A DNA stretch of 64,000 bases, taken from contig NZ_CAJNAT010000007.1 of the NCBI RefSeq assembly GCF_905220705.1, forward strand, positions 186,001 through 250,000, written 5' to 3'. Positions 43,523 through 52,873 of the stretch are shown here, in pieces. Below the pieces are notes generated by a model. It ran no database searches. It was not told the origin of the DNA and saw only the letters and a program-made list of their open reading frames with translations. Position numbers and translations under genes: made by a program. Positions within the stretch are counted from its first letter, which is position 1. Each line of letters starts with the position of its first letter. Source of the stretch: Paraburkholderia domus. Lineage in GTDB: Bacteria > Pseudomonadota > Gammaproteobacteria > Burkholderiales > Burkholderiaceae.

Positions 43523-43961
43523 TTTCTCCTTCAGGTTTTCAGATGAGAGTCAGTTCAAACTACACCCTTCGTCAAAACCCGCTTCCCGCGGACGCTTCTC
43601 AGGGCGCGCGCTACGAAGCGGGCTATTCATCGGCGTACGCAGGTGCTGCGCGCTTACGCTAATGAATGCGGTAAGGCGCGCGGTGCCAATGGGCACCGCG
43701 CGCCAGATCAGGTCGATGCTGGATCTCAGCACCGGCAATTGCTTGATCGGGCCGCCGACGCTAACGCCAGCGGCTTTTTCCGGGGGGAAGTTTGCCCATC
43801 CCACTGAAGGGTTCGCAAAGTGCCAGCCATGTTTGTGGGCCGCGAAGGCACGCGGCGCACCGGGCACAATTTGCATCAGGCGGTTCTGCTCCTAACTAAA
43901 TTGCCGCGGCCGAAGCCCGCCGGCATCCCCAAAATGAATGCATCTGCGACACGAACCCGGA
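43523..43961. other. Gene-poor gap with GC hairpin and a doubtful ORF
   Basis: This stretch separates the H1-like gene from nrdB. It holds a 13-bp perfect hairpin (43675-43704, stem GGCGCGCGGTGCC, loop AATG) and a weaker GCCGC...GCGGC-TTTTT structure at 43751-43779 on the plus strand. A minus-strand frame at 43550-43876 (108 residues, beginning MQIVPGAPRAFAAHKHG) has no recognised domain and runs through the hairpin, so I regard it as unlikely. A nrdB terminator may also lie here. Confidence 0.5.
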
Positions 43962-45194
43962 TCACTCCCAGGTCAGCGCGCCGCCAGTCTGATATTCGAT
44001 CACTCGCGTCTCGAAGAAGTTGCGTTCCTTCTTCAGGTCGATCATCTCGCTCATCCACGGGAACGGGTTTTCCTCGTTCGGGTACAGCGGATCGAGACCG
44101 ATCTGCTGGCAACGGCGGTTGCAGATGAAGCGCAGATAGCTCTTGAACATCGACGCATTGAGGCCGAGCACCCCGCGCGGCATCGTATCTTCTGCGTAAC
44201 GATATTCAAGTTCGACCGCTTGCTGGAAGATCTCGCGGATTTCCGCGCGGAACTCAGCCGTCCAGAGTTGCGGGTTTTCGAGTTTGATCTGGTTGATCAG
44301 GTCGATGCCGAAGTTGCAGTGCATCGACTCGTCGCGCAGGATGTATTGGTACTGTTCCGCCGCGCCGGTCATCTTGTTCTGGCGGCCGAGCGCCAGGATT
44401 TGCGTAAAGCCGACGTAGAAGAACAGGCCTTCCATCACACAGGCGAACACGATCAGCGAGCGCAGCAGCGTCTGGTCGGTCTCGAGCGTGCCGGTCTTGA
44501 AGCCCGGATCGGTCAGCACGTTGATGTACGGAATCAGGAATTCGTCTTTCGCGCGGATCGAGGCAACCTCGTGATACGCGTTGAAGATCTCGCCTTCGTC
44601 GAGGCCCAGCGATTCGACGATGTACTGGTAAGCGTGCGTGTGAATCGCCTCTTCGAACGCCTGGCGCAGCAGGAACTGGCGGCATTCGGGCGCCGTGATG
44701 TGGCGGTAGGTGCCCAGCACGATGTTATTGGCGGCCAGCGAGTCAGCCGTCACGAAGAAGCCCAGGTTGCGCTTGACGATGCGGCGCTCGTCTTCGGTCA
44801 GACCGTTCGGGTCTTTCCAGAGGGCGATGTCGCGCGACATGTTCACTTCTTGCGGCATCCAGTGATTGGCACAACCAGCCAGATACTTTTCCCAAGCCCA
44901 CTTGTATTTGAACGGCACCAACTGATTGACGTCGGTCTGGCCGTTGATGATGCGCTTGTCGGCGACATTGACCCGCGCTTCGGAAACCGCAGCCGTTCCG
45001 GCAGCGTGAGCAGCGGCAATGCCTTTTTCGAAAACGTCTTGAGACGCGAAGACGTTTCGGTCCGAGGGAGCGTGAGGAGCGGAACGCGTTCCGACTTGCG
45101 AACCGACAGCCGATCCCGCAGCGTTGCGCAACACATTCTGTTGCGTAGCGCTCGAGGGAGTTACGGCAGTGATCTCGTCATCCCAGTTGAGCAT
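43962..45194 (-). CDS. nrdB: Ribonucleotide reductase class Ia, beta subunit
   Basis: A 410-residue radical-generating subunit. The metal and radical residues are visible: Asp151 in VTADSLAANN, Glu182 and His185 in EEAIHTHAY, with Tyr189 as the radical tyrosine, then VMEGLFFYVGF and RDESMHCNFG supplying the second metal ligands. The C-terminus ends QTGGALTWE, the tail that docks to NrdA. The first 75 residues are Ala/Ser-rich and poorly conserved. The ATG at 45194 has GGTGA upstream. It is the second gene of a split nrdA-nrdB pair. Confidence 0.95.
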   Translation of the reverse strand: MLNWDDEITAVTPSSATQQNVLRNAAGSAVGSQVGTRSAPHAPSDRNVFASQDVFEKGIAAAHAAGTAAVSEARVNVADKRIINGQTDVNQLVPFKYKWAWEKYLAGCANHWMPQEVNMSRDIALWKDPNGLTEDERRIVKRNLGFFVTADSLAANNIVLGTYRHITAPECRQFLLRQAFEEAIHTHAYQYIVESLGLDEGEIFNAYHEVASIRAKDEFLIPYINVLTDPGFKTGTLETDQTLLRSLIVFACVMEGLFFYVGFTQILALGRQNKMTGAAEQYQYILRDESMHCNFGIDLINQIKLENPQLWTAEFRAEIREIFQQAVELEYRYAEDTMPRGVLGLNASMFKSYLRFICNRRCQQIGLDPLYPNEENPFPWMSEMIDLKKERNFFETRVIEYQTGGALTWE

Positions 45195-45883
45195 AAATGT
45201 CACCATCAATTTAGAACGGTTTGTACCATCTTTTCACGAGCGATAAAAGAGTTCGCTGATGAAAAATCCTGTTTTCGATTCGCGTTGCTACGTTCATACA
45301 ACACTTTGTTCAACAGACTGTGTGTGTCGCCTCATGTGAAGCGTGTTGAACGAGTGTCGTCGAGGTGCTTCACGAGCTCGAAGAGCAACGTGTCGAAGCG
45401 ACGTTTCGCTGCTCTATCTATCTGTATTGCGGAGTGTGCTTGCAGCGTTTTGCGATTGCTTCCTGCTGCCTCGCTGACGTGGCGGTTGCCTCGTGGTTAC
45501 CGGTTCGTCAGTGCTAGCGAGGTGGAGTTCAATGCAATGTCGAGCGATGCATCTGGCCGGCTGTGTCGATCGATCTTCGGCCGGAGCGTTTGCTGAGCGC
45601 TTCATGTCGAGCGCTTCGTCTGTGCTGCCGATTGCTGACTGCGTCATCTACCACTTGCTTACCGCTTGTCTACCGCTTCACGACTTCAGTCGCTTGCCAT
45701 GCTTCGCTGCTTTTCGATGAGCGGCGCAACGTCGATTTCGCTTCGCAGCGCCGCTCATCCATTTCACTTCTGCATCACTTCTATCAGGCTCGCTGATCGC
45801 TGCATGCGGGTCTTTACCTACAACCCTTAGTCAAGCAGCGATCCTGCTGCCTGCTTCGTGCTCGCCAGGCAATTGCCAGGCGC
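45195..45883. other. Intergenic region between nrdA and nrdB
   Basis: About 690 bases with no convincing gene. A perfect 12-bp stem GATGAGCGGCGC (45716-45727) pairs with 45748-45759 around a 20-base loop; it lacks a T run, so it may be a weak terminator or processing site for nrdA. Pyrimidine-rich stretches with many short CGCTTC-type repeats fill the rest. The promoter of nrdB was not identified. Confidence 0.5.
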
Positions 45884-48880
45884 TTACTGACAAGCCTCGC
45901 ACTCGTCGAAACCAGCATCGCCCGGACGCATCATGCACACCGGACCATCCGCTTCCGGCGCTGCTTCGACGACTGCTGACGTGGCCGCTGCAGCCTGAAA
46001 GCCGCCCGGCGTTGCGCCGCCTCCGTTCGCGCCGAAGCCACCCGCTGCGCCGCCTGCCGCGCCACCCGAACCTTCGCCTCCGCCCGAACTCACCGCGTTC
46101 AGTTGACCGTGCGCCACCGTCGACTTCTCGACGTGCGTCGCCGCCATCGTGCGGAGGTAGTAGGTCGTCTTCAGGCCGCGCACCCATGCGAGCTTGTAGA
46201 TCTCGTCGAGCTTCTTACCCGACGCGCCGCCCATGTAAATGTTCAGCGACTGCGCCTGGTCGATCCACTTCTGACGACGCGACGCCGCCTCGACCAGCCA
46301 CACCGGATCGAGTTCGAACGCAGTGGCGTAGATCGCGCGCAGGTCGGCCGGGATGCGGTCGATGCGCGACAGCGTGCCGTCGAAGTACTTCAGGTCGGCG
46401 ACCATCACTTCGTCCCACAGACCGCGTTCCTTCAGGTCGCGCACCAGGTAGTCGTTGACCACCGTGAATTCGCCCGACAGATTCGACTTCACATACAGGT
46501 TCTGGAACGTCGGTTCGATACAGGCCGACACGCCGATGATGTTCGAGATGGTCGCCGTCGGTGCGATTGCGACGCAGTTCGAGTTGCGCATGCCGTAGGT
46601 GGCGATGCGCGAACGCAGTTCGGTCCAGTCCATCGACTCGCTCGAATCGACTTCGACGTAACCGCCGCGCGCTTCGGCCAGCAGCTTCACCGAGTCTTGC
46701 GGGAGGATGCCGCGATCCCACAGCGAGCCGCGGTAGCTCGAGTAACGGCCACGTTCCTGCGCCAGTTCCGTCGACGCGTAGTAAGCGTAGTAGCAGACCG
46801 CTTCCATCGACGTATCGGCGAACGCAACCGCCTCTTGCGACGCGTACGGCGTGCGCAGCAGGTGCAGGCAGTCCTGGAAGCCCATGATGCCCATGCCGAC
46901 CGGGCGATGTTTCAGGTTCGAGTTACGTGCCTTGGCGACCGCGTAGTAGTTGATGTCGATCACGTTGTCGAGCATGCGCATCGCGACGCTGACGGTGCGC
47001 TTGAGCTTGTCGTGGTCGAGCGCCAAGGTGCCGTCGGCCTGTTCCTTCAGGTGAGCGACGAGGTTCACCGAGCCCAGGTTACAGACGGCGATTTCGGCGT
47101 CGCTGGTGTTCAGCGTGATTTCCGTGCACAGGTTCGACGAGTGGACGACGCCGACGTGCTGTTGCGGCGAGCGCACATTGCACGGATCCTTGAACGTGAT
47201 CCACGGGTGGCCGGTTTCGAACAGCATGCCCAGCATCTTGCGCCACAGTTGCGCCGCCGGCAGCGTCTTGAACAGCTTGATCTCGCCGCGCGCGACCTTC
47301 TCTTCGTAAGCCGTGTAAGCCGTTTCAAATTCGGCGCCGAACTTGTCGTGCAGGTCCGGGCAGGTGGACGGCGAGAACAGCGTCCAGTCGCCGCCTTCCA
47401 TCACGCGCTTCATGAACAGGTCGGGAATCCAGTTCGCCGTGTTCATGTCGTGGGTGCGGCGACGGTCGTCGCCGGTGTTCTTGCGCAGCTCGAGGAATTC
47501 CTCGATGTCCAGGTGCCACGTTTCCAGGTACGCGCAGACCGCGCCCTTGCGCTTGCCGCCCTGGTTGACCGCCACCGCCGTGTCGTTGACAACCTTCAGG
47601 AACGGCACCACGCCTTGCGACTTGCCGTTGGTGCCCTTGATGTGCGAACCGAGCGCACGCACGCGCGTCCAGTCATTGCCGAGGCCACCGGCGAACTTCG
47701 ACAGCAGCGCGTTTTCTTTCAGCGCTTCGTAGATGCCGTCGAGGTCGTCGTCGACCGTGGTCAGGTAGCACGACGACAGTTGCGAGCGATGCGTGCCCGA
47801 GTTGAACAGCGTCGGCGTGGACGACATGAAGTCGAAGCTCGACAGGATGTTGTAGAACTCGATGGAGCGCGCTTCGCGGTCGATCTCGTTCAGCGACAGG
47901 CCCATTGCGACACGCATAAAGAATGCCTGCGGCATTTCGATCCGCACGCCGTCGTGATGCAGGAAGTAGCGGTCATACAGCGTTTGCAGACCGAGGTAGC
48001 CGAACTGCAGGTCGCGGCTGTTGTCGAGCGCCGCGCCCAGGCGCTTCAGGTCGAACTGCTGGAGCTTGTCGTCGAGCAGGCCGGCGCCGATGCCGCGCTT
48101 GATGAACTGCGGGAAGTACTCGGCATAGCGGTCGGCCATTTCCGTTTGCGTGACTTCCTCTTCGAGGATCTCGCGGCGGATCGTGTGCAGCAGGATGCGT
48201 GCGGTGACCTGGCTATATGCCGGGTCCTTTTCGATCATCGTGCGGGCAGCCAGAATCGCCGAGTCGTAGACCTGGCCCATCGGCACGCCGTCGTACAGAT
48301 TCTTCACCGTTTCCGCGATGATCGGATCGGCGCTCACGGCGTCGCCCAGGTTCGAGCAAGCCAGTTCGATAATGCCGCGCAGCGCAGCCATGTCGAGCGG
48401 ACGCGTCACGCCGTTGTCGGTGACGTTCAGACCCGGAGTGTTGGCGACGATCTGGTCGTCGTGACCGCGCGCCTGGGTGCGCTTCTCGCGATACAGCACG
48501 TAGGCACGCGCGACGTTGTGCTCGCCGCCGCGCATCAGCGCGAGTTCGACCTGATCCTGGATGTCTTCGATATGGAACGTGCCGCCGTTCGGGCGGCTGC
48601 GCACGAGCGCGCGCACCACGTTCTGCGTGAGTTGCTCGACCAGTTCGCGCACGCGAGCCGACGCCGCGCCTTGACCACCGTTGACGGCCAGAAATGCCTT
48701 CGTCACAGCGATGGCGATTTTCGACGGTTCGAACGACACCACGCTGCCGTTACGACGGATCACCTTGTAGTCGGCGTAGGTCACTTGCGGCGCGAGCGCT
48801 TGTGCGCCTTGTGCCTGGCTGAAAGCCTGGCCAGTCGGTGAGCCCTCATAGCGGGTCGTCGCGTTGTCGGTGGTTTGCAT
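45884..48880 (-). CDS. nrdA: Ribonucleotide reductase class Ia, alpha subunit
   Basis: A 998-residue catalytic subunit that reduces ribonucleotides. The N-terminal ATP cone (about 35-130, VIRRNGSVVSFEPSKIAIAV) gives allosteric overall control. Active-site elements are HRSQLSSCYL, NLCTEITLNTSD, AVCNLGSVNL and APTATISNIIG. The C-terminus GFDECEACQ carries the CxxC that passes electrons from thioredoxin or glutaredoxin. It is longer than E. coli NrdA (761), mainly in the N-terminal and C-terminal parts. ATG 48880 has AGGAG eight bases upstream. NrdR-like boxes lie about 360 bases upstream. Confidence 0.95.
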   Translation of the reverse strand: MQTTDNATTRYEGSPTGQAFSQAQGAQALAPQVTYADYKVIRRNGSVVSFEPSKIAIAVTKAFLAVNGGQGAASARVRELVEQLTQNVVRALVRSRPNGGTFHIEDIQDQVELALMRGGEHNVARAYVLYREKRTQARGHDDQIVANTPGLNVTDNGVTRPLDMAALRGIIELACSNLGDAVSADPIIAETVKNLYDGVPMGQVYDSAILAARTMIEKDPAYSQVTARILLHTIRREILEEEVTQTEMADRYAEYFPQFIKRGIGAGLLDDKLQQFDLKRLGAALDNSRDLQFGYLGLQTLYDRYFLHHDGVRIEMPQAFFMRVAMGLSLNEIDREARSIEFYNILSSFDFMSSTPTLFNSGTHRSQLSSCYLTTVDDDLDGIYEALKENALLSKFAGGLGNDWTRVRALGSHIKGTNGKSQGVVPFLKVVNDTAVAVNQGGKRKGAVCAYLETWHLDIEEFLELRKNTGDDRRRTHDMNTANWIPDLFMKRVMEGGDWTLFSPSTCPDLHDKFGAEFETAYTAYEEKVARGEIKLFKTLPAAQLWRKMLGMLFETGHPWITFKDPCNVRSPQQHVGVVHSSNLCTEITLNTSDAEIAVCNLGSVNLVAHLKEQADGTLALDHDKLKRTVSVAMRMLDNVIDINYYAVAKARNSNLKHRPVGMGIMGFQDCLHLLRTPYASQEAVAFADTSMEAVCYYAYYASTELAQERGRYSSYRGSLWDRGILPQDSVKLLAEARGGYVEVDSSESMDWTELRSRIATYGMRNSNCVAIAPTATISNIIGVSACIEPTFQNLYVKSNLSGEFTVVNDYLVRDLKERGLWDEVMVADLKYFDGTLSRIDRIPADLRAIYATAFELDPVWLVEAASRRQKWIDQAQSLNIYMGGASGKKLDEIYKLAWVRGLKTTYYLRTMAATHVEKSTVAHGQLNAVSSGGGEGSGGAAGGAAGGFGANGGGATPGGFQAAAATSAVVEAAPEADGPVCMMRPGDAGFDECEACQ

Positions 48881-49189
48881 GTGCAAAGCTCCTGGTCTTG
48901 GAAATGTTGCGGAGAAAGCCGCGGATTAAAACGAACGCTGCGCCGCCGCGTGCGCAAGCGATGGGGTGCAGGAAAAAGGCCGGCAGAGCCGGGTGGCGGG
49001 ATGCGACAGCGATGAAGCCTGGTTCGAATTGATAACGGTCTTCATCATGTGTGTCGCGATCACTTGCTATGCCCTTTTCCTGAATGTTTCTGGACGCTGC
49101 CGATTCTCTCTACCGGCCACGCCGCAGGAATATTTTTTCGCTGCCTGAAATGCTTGCGGCGCCATGCTCGGAGAGCGGACGCCGCTGAC

Positions 49190-49234
49190 TTATGCACCCA
49201 GTTGTGCACTTGGTTATTCACATGGTTATGCACA
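49190..49234. promoter_or_regulatory. DnaA-box cluster upstream of nrdA
   Basis: TTATTCACA (49214-49222) and TTATGCACA (49226-49234) both fit the DnaA-box consensus TTATNCACA exactly; TTATGCACC (49190-49198) differs at one position. All three face the same way and are spaced 24 and 12 bases apart. In E. coli DnaA regulates nrdAB, so a similar role is plausible here. Confidence 0.5.
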
Positions 49235-49240
49235 ACACAA

Positions 49241-49287
49241 CACAAGATATAGTGCAAAACTGGATTTGTGGCACCAAGTATAGTGGA
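49241..49287. promoter_or_regulatory. Tandem NrdR-like boxes upstream of nrdA
   Basis: CACAAGATATAGTGCA (49241-49256) and CACCAAGTATAGTGGA (49272-49287) both read as the CACTATA-TTG type NrdR motif on the opposite strand. They start exactly 31 bases apart, about three helical turns, the typical spacing for paired NrdR sites. This supports NrdR repression of nrdA. Confidence 0.6.
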
Positions 49288-49433
49288 GATTCGAGACAGG
49301 TCAAATCGATTTATTTGCTTTCGAAGTCTTGACTTTTGCATCGCGTGGCGCGAATGCAGCGCGAAGCCGACTCCCCGGAGAACAAGGCGGCGCCTTGTTC
49401 TCCTCGCATCACGCGAACTCGCGCGAAGGGTCG

Positions 49434-50030
49434 TTACGGCGTTTTGGAAAACTTGAGATAGGGGAAGTACTGATCCGCTAACGCGGTGTCGCGCTGCAGA
49501 CGCGGCCACTCGAAATGGGGACCTGGATCGGTCTTGCGGCCGGGGGCAATGTCCGAGTGACCGGCAAGCCCTTCGACCGGATAGCGGGCCTTGAGCGCCG
49601 TCACAAGTGCGCCGAGCGTGCGGTATTGGGCCGCTTCGAAAGCAGTCGTGTCACTGCCCTCCAGCTCGATGCCGATCGAGAAATCGTTGCAGCGTTCGCG
49701 GCCGAAAAAATTCGACGGGCCGGCGTGCCATGCGCGCTCGTTGCAGGACACAAATTGCTCGAGCGCGCCGTCGCGATGGATCACGAAGTGCGCCGACACC
49801 CGCACGCCGCGCAAATGCGCGTCGTAGTACGGGTGAGCGTCGCAGTCGAGCGTGTTCAGGAACAGTTCGGCGATCGCCGTGCCGCCGAACTCGTTCGGCG
49901 GCAGGCTGATGTTGTGGACGACGATCAGCGTCGGCACAGCCCCTTCGGGCCGTGCTTCGAAATTCGGCGATGGCAGTTTGCGTGCGGCGGCGACCCAACC
50001 GTCGGCATCGACGGCGAACTCGACGCTCAT
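49434..50030 (-). CDS. ampD: 1,6-anhydro-N-acetylmuramyl-L-alanine amidase AmpD
   Basis: A 198-residue cytoplasmic zinc amidase of murein recycling. It has TLIVVHNISLPPNEFGG with the first zinc His, SAHFVIHRDGALEQFVS, AWHAGPSNFFGRERCNDFSIGIEL and the C-terminal GHSDIAPGRKTDPGPHFEW supplying the other ligands. Start MSVEFAVDADGW at 50030 overlaps the preceding small gene by four bases; a longer reading from 50150 adds 40 Arg-rich residues. In many bacteria AmpD level governs beta-lactamase induction. Confidence 0.94.
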   Translation of the reverse strand: MSVEFAVDADGWVAAARKLPSPNFEARPEGAVPTLIVVHNISLPPNEFGGTAIAELFLNTLDCDAHPYYDAHLRGVRVSAHFVIHRDGALEQFVSCNERAWHAGPSNFFGRERCNDFSIGIELEGSDTTAFEAAQYRTLGALVTALKARYPVEGLAGHSDIAPGRKTDPGPHFEWPRLQRDTALADQYFPYLKFSKTP

Positions 50031-50344
50031 CGAGCGTCGCGGCCCGTGGGTCGCGCGCCGTGACGCTGTGCGTGCGCGGCGCTGCAGAATGGCTGCCCGC
50101 CTACCACCACGGAGTCGCTCTTCGGCGCGTGCACGCCGCACTCGGCACAACGGATCATCGGCTCGGCGAGCTGCGGCTGCGCTTGCGCCGAGGCGGCCCC
50201 ACGCGCGCCACCATTCGGGCCGCTCTGGCCTTTTGCATCGGCGCCTCCCGTGCGTTGCGACGCTTGCGCGTCATGACGACGAAGCGCCTTGACCAGCCAT
50301 TGGCCGACGATGAACAACAGGATCAGCAGAAAAATTTGTCGCAT
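50027..50344 (-). CDS. Small membrane-anchored zinc-ribbon protein (PP0621-like)
   Basis: A 105-residue protein with one N-terminal membrane helix (MRQIFLLILLFIVGQWLVKAL), a Gly/Ala/Gln-rich linker and a C-terminal CAECGVHAPKSDSVVVGGQPFCSAAH motif likely to bind zinc. The layout is that of the uncharacterised PP0621 family. It lies between the ccsA-like gene and ampD and overlaps ampD by four bases. Function is not known. Confidence 0.8.
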   Translation of the reverse strand: MRQIFLLILLFIVGQWLVKALRRHDAQASQRTGGADAKGQSGPNGGARGAASAQAQPQLAEPMIRCAECGVHAPKSDSVVVGGQPFCSAAHAQRHGARPTGRDAR

Positions 50345-50354
50345 AGCAGGGGAC

Positions 50355-51281
50355 TCACACTACAGCACGGTGCAACAGCACCTCGAATACAAAACGGCTG
50401 CCGACGTACGCCAGCAACAGCGCGACGAACGACGCCAGCACCCAGCGCAATGCCGCACGGCCGCGCCAGCCGGAAACCTTGCGCGCGGTCAGCAGCGCGC
50501 CGAACATCACCCAGGAAAGAATCGCGAAGACAGTCTTGTGATCGAGCTGCAATGCGCGGTCAACCAACTGCTCGCTGAACATGATGCCCGAGAGCAGCGT
50601 CAGCGTGAGCAGCACGAAACCGGCGCCGATCAGACGGAACAGCAGTTTTTCCAGTGTCAGCAGCGGCGGCAAGGTATCGAGCCAGCTCGACAGCCAGCCG
50701 TTGCCCGCCGCAGCCGCATTCCGTTGCGCCGCACCGCCGCGCATTGCGTGCAGACGCCGCTCGACCAGCAGCATCAGGATCGCGTGCAGCGCCGCGATCG
50801 CGAACAAACCGTACGCAATATTGGCGATCAGGAAGTGCAGCTTGAACATCGGCGCAGCCGAATACGGCAGCACGCGCACGCCGTTGAAGGCCAGCGGCAA
50901 TAAAGAAGCGACGAAGGCAAGCGGCAACACCAGAAGGCGCAGCCCGTCGAGCGGAAAGAAAAAGCTCTCGATCCAGTAGATGCCGGCGCCGAGCCAGAAC
51001 ATGGCCGACAACGCGAACGCGAAACCGAACACCATCGCGTTTTGCGGGAAGATGGTGGTATGCAGCAGCACGCCGTGGGCGAGCAGCGCGACGAACAGCA
51101 GCGCGCGGCCCGGCGTGCTCATGCCCGAGGCGGCCGACGAGGCCGGCATGCCCGCGGCGACAGGCACCGGCGGCACGCTCTCGAGCATGGGGCGCACGGC
51201 GGCGTGCCGGTGCGAGCGCCAGCCAGCCACGGCGAGACCACCGTAGAGGAGCGCAGTGAGGGCATACAGTACAATATCCAT
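50355..51281 (-). CDS. CcsA/YpjD-like cytochrome c assembly membrane protein
   Basis: A 308-residue inner-membrane protein with about eight hydrophobic segments. The C-terminal two thirds match the CcsA/CcmC heme-handling domain as found in YpjD: AMFWLGAGIYWIESFFFPLDGL, FKLHFLIANIAYGLFAIAALHAI and KTVFAILSWVMFGALLTARKV with conserved His/Trp. YpjD relatives have no assigned role, so heme delivery is only inferred. It is divergent from ffh and heads the PP0621-ampD run. Confidence 0.8.
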   Translation of the reverse strand: MDIVLYALTALLYGGLAVAGWRSHRHAAVRPMLESVPPVPVAAGMPASSAASGMSTPGRALLFVALLAHGVLLHTTIFPQNAMVFGFAFALSAMFWLGAGIYWIESFFFPLDGLRLLVLPLAFVASLLPLAFNGVRVLPYSAAPMFKLHFLIANIAYGLFAIAALHAILMLLVERRLHAMRGGAAQRNAAAAGNGWLSSWLDTLPPLLTLEKLLFRLIGAGFVLLTLTLLSGIMFSEQLVDRALQLDHKTVFAILSWVMFGALLTARKVSGWRGRAALRWVLASFVALLLAYVGSRFVFEVLLHRAVV

Positions 51282-51362
51282 ATTCGAAGTTTACACTAGG
51301 CCCCTGCTCCGCGACGTCTCCCGCATCGCGCCCCGCTCCGGCCGCACTGTTCATCGCTCCCC

Positions 51363-52730
51363 ATGCTCGACAATCTGACTCAACGGATGGCGCGCGTCGT
51401 CAAGACGCTGCGCGGCGAAGCCCGGCTCACCGAGGCGAACACCCAGGAAATGCTGCGCGAAGTGCGCCTCGCGCTCCTCGAGGCGGACGTGGCGCTGCCC
51501 GTCGTGCGCGAGTTCATCGCCAAGGTGAAGGAAAAGGCGCTCGGCGAGGAGGTCATCAGCAGCCTGTCGCCGGGTCAGGCGCTGGTCGGCGTGGTGCAGC
51601 GCGAGCTGACCGCGATCATTGGCGGCGACTATGAAGGCAAGGCGGTCGAGCTCAATCTCGCCGTCACGCCGCCGGCCGTCATCCTGATGGCGGGTCTGCA
51701 AGGCGCCGGTAAGACGACCACCGTCGGCAAGCTCGCCAAGCTCCTGCGCGAAAAATACAAGAAGAAGGTCCTGACCGTTTCCTGCGACGTTTACCGCCCG
51801 GCTGCTATTGCGCAGTTGAAGATGGTGACCGAGCAGGTGGGCGCGGACTTCTTCCCATCGGAACCGGATCAGAAACCGGTCGATATCGCGATCGCCGCGG
51901 TGGACTGGGCCAAGCGCCACTACCACGACGTGCTGCTGGTCGACACGGCCGGCCGTCTGGGTATCGACGAAGCGATGATGGCCGAAATCACCGCGCTGCA
52001 CAGTACGCTGAAGCCGGCGGAAACGCTGTTCGTGGTCGACGCGATGCTTGGTCAGGATGCGGTCAACACCGCGAAGGCCTTTAGCGACGCATTGCCACTC
52101 ACCGGCGTCGTCCTCACCAAGCTCGACGGCGATTCGCGCGGCGGTGCCGCGCTCTCCGTGCGCCACGTGACGGGCAAGCCGATCAAGTTCGTCGGTGTCG
52201 CCGAAAAGCTCGACGGTCTCGAAGTCTTCTATCCGGATCGCATGGCGAACCGGATTCTCGGCATGGGCGACATTCTCGCCCTCGTCGAGGAAGCGCAACG
52301 CGGCGTCGATGTCCAGGCCGCGCAGAAGCTCGCCGACAAGGTCAAGAAAGGCGGCGACTTCGATCTGAACGATTTCCGCGCACAGCTCACGCAAATGAAG
52401 GGTATGGGTGGCCTGTCGTCGCTGATGGACAAGCTGCCGGCCCAGTTCCAGCAAGCAGCCGCCGGTGCCGACATGGGCCAGGCCGAAAAACAGATGCGCC
52501 GCATGGAAGGCATCATCAATTCGATGACGCCGCTGGAACGCGCCAAGCCCGACCTGATCAAGGCCACCCGTAAGCGCCGCATCGCCGCCGGTGCGGGTGT
52601 ACAGGTGCAGGAAGTCAACCGCATGCTGAATCAGTACGACCAGATGCGCACGATGATGAAGAAGCTGAAGGGCGGCAATCTGCAGAAGATGATGCGCGGC
52701 ATGAAGGGCATGATGCCCGGCATGCGCTAA
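51363..52730 (+). CDS. ffh: Signal recognition particle protein Ffh
   Basis: A 455-residue SRP GTPase that targets nascent membrane proteins. The N domain (1-90) precedes the G domain with GLQGAGKTTTVGKLAKLL (P-loop), DVYRPAAIAQLK, LVDTAGRLGIDEAMM and TKLDGDSRGGAAL; the methionine-rich M domain (about 300-455, MEGIINSMTPLERAKPDLI and GMKGMMPGMR at the end) binds signal peptides and SRP RNA. No SRP RNA gene was found in the window. Confidence 0.96.
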   Translation: MLDNLTQRMARVVKTLRGEARLTEANTQEMLREVRLALLEADVALPVVREFIAKVKEKALGEEVISSLSPGQALVGVVQRELTAIIGGDYEGKAVELNLAVTPPAVILMAGLQGAGKTTTVGKLAKLLREKYKKKVLTVSCDVYRPAAIAQLKMVTEQVGADFFPSEPDQKPVDIAIAAVDWAKRHYHDVLLVDTAGRLGIDEAMMAEITALHSTLKPAETLFVVDAMLGQDAVNTAKAFSDALPLTGVVLTKLDGDSRGGAALSVRHVTGKPIKFVGVAEKLDGLEVFYPDRMANRILGMGDILALVEEAQRGVDVQAAQKLADKVKKGGDFDLNDFRAQLTQMKGMGGLSSLMDKLPAQFQQAAAGADMGQAEKQMRRMEGIINSMTPLERAKPDLIKATRKRRIAAGAGVQVQEVNRMLNQYDQMRTMMKKLKGGNLQKMMRGMKGMMPGMR

Positions 52731-52873
52731 GCTTTAGCAAGACGGCGGCGCGCGTGCTTCCATGCACGAAGAACGGCACGCGCGGCTGACTCCGGATTTG
52801 TGCGGGTTTATTCTGTACCGCACGCCGCCGTTCTCACCCACACTATGTATACAGTTACCGCCCGTCAGACGTC

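Larger units (their letters stand above)
48881..49433. other. Intergenic region upstream of nrdA
   Basis: About 550 bases, AT-richer than its neighbours, without a credible gene. The tandem NrdR-like boxes and DnaA-box matches listed separately lie at 49190-49287. The remainder between 48881 and 49189 would be a long nrdA leader; I found no named riboswitch in it. Confidence 0.5.

Noticed and set aside
46103..48841. A 912-codon open frame on the plus strand opposite nrdA
   Set aside because: It is antisense to a certain gene, Arg/Val/Asp/His-rich in the way produced by high-GC codon bias on the opposite strand, and shows no domain.
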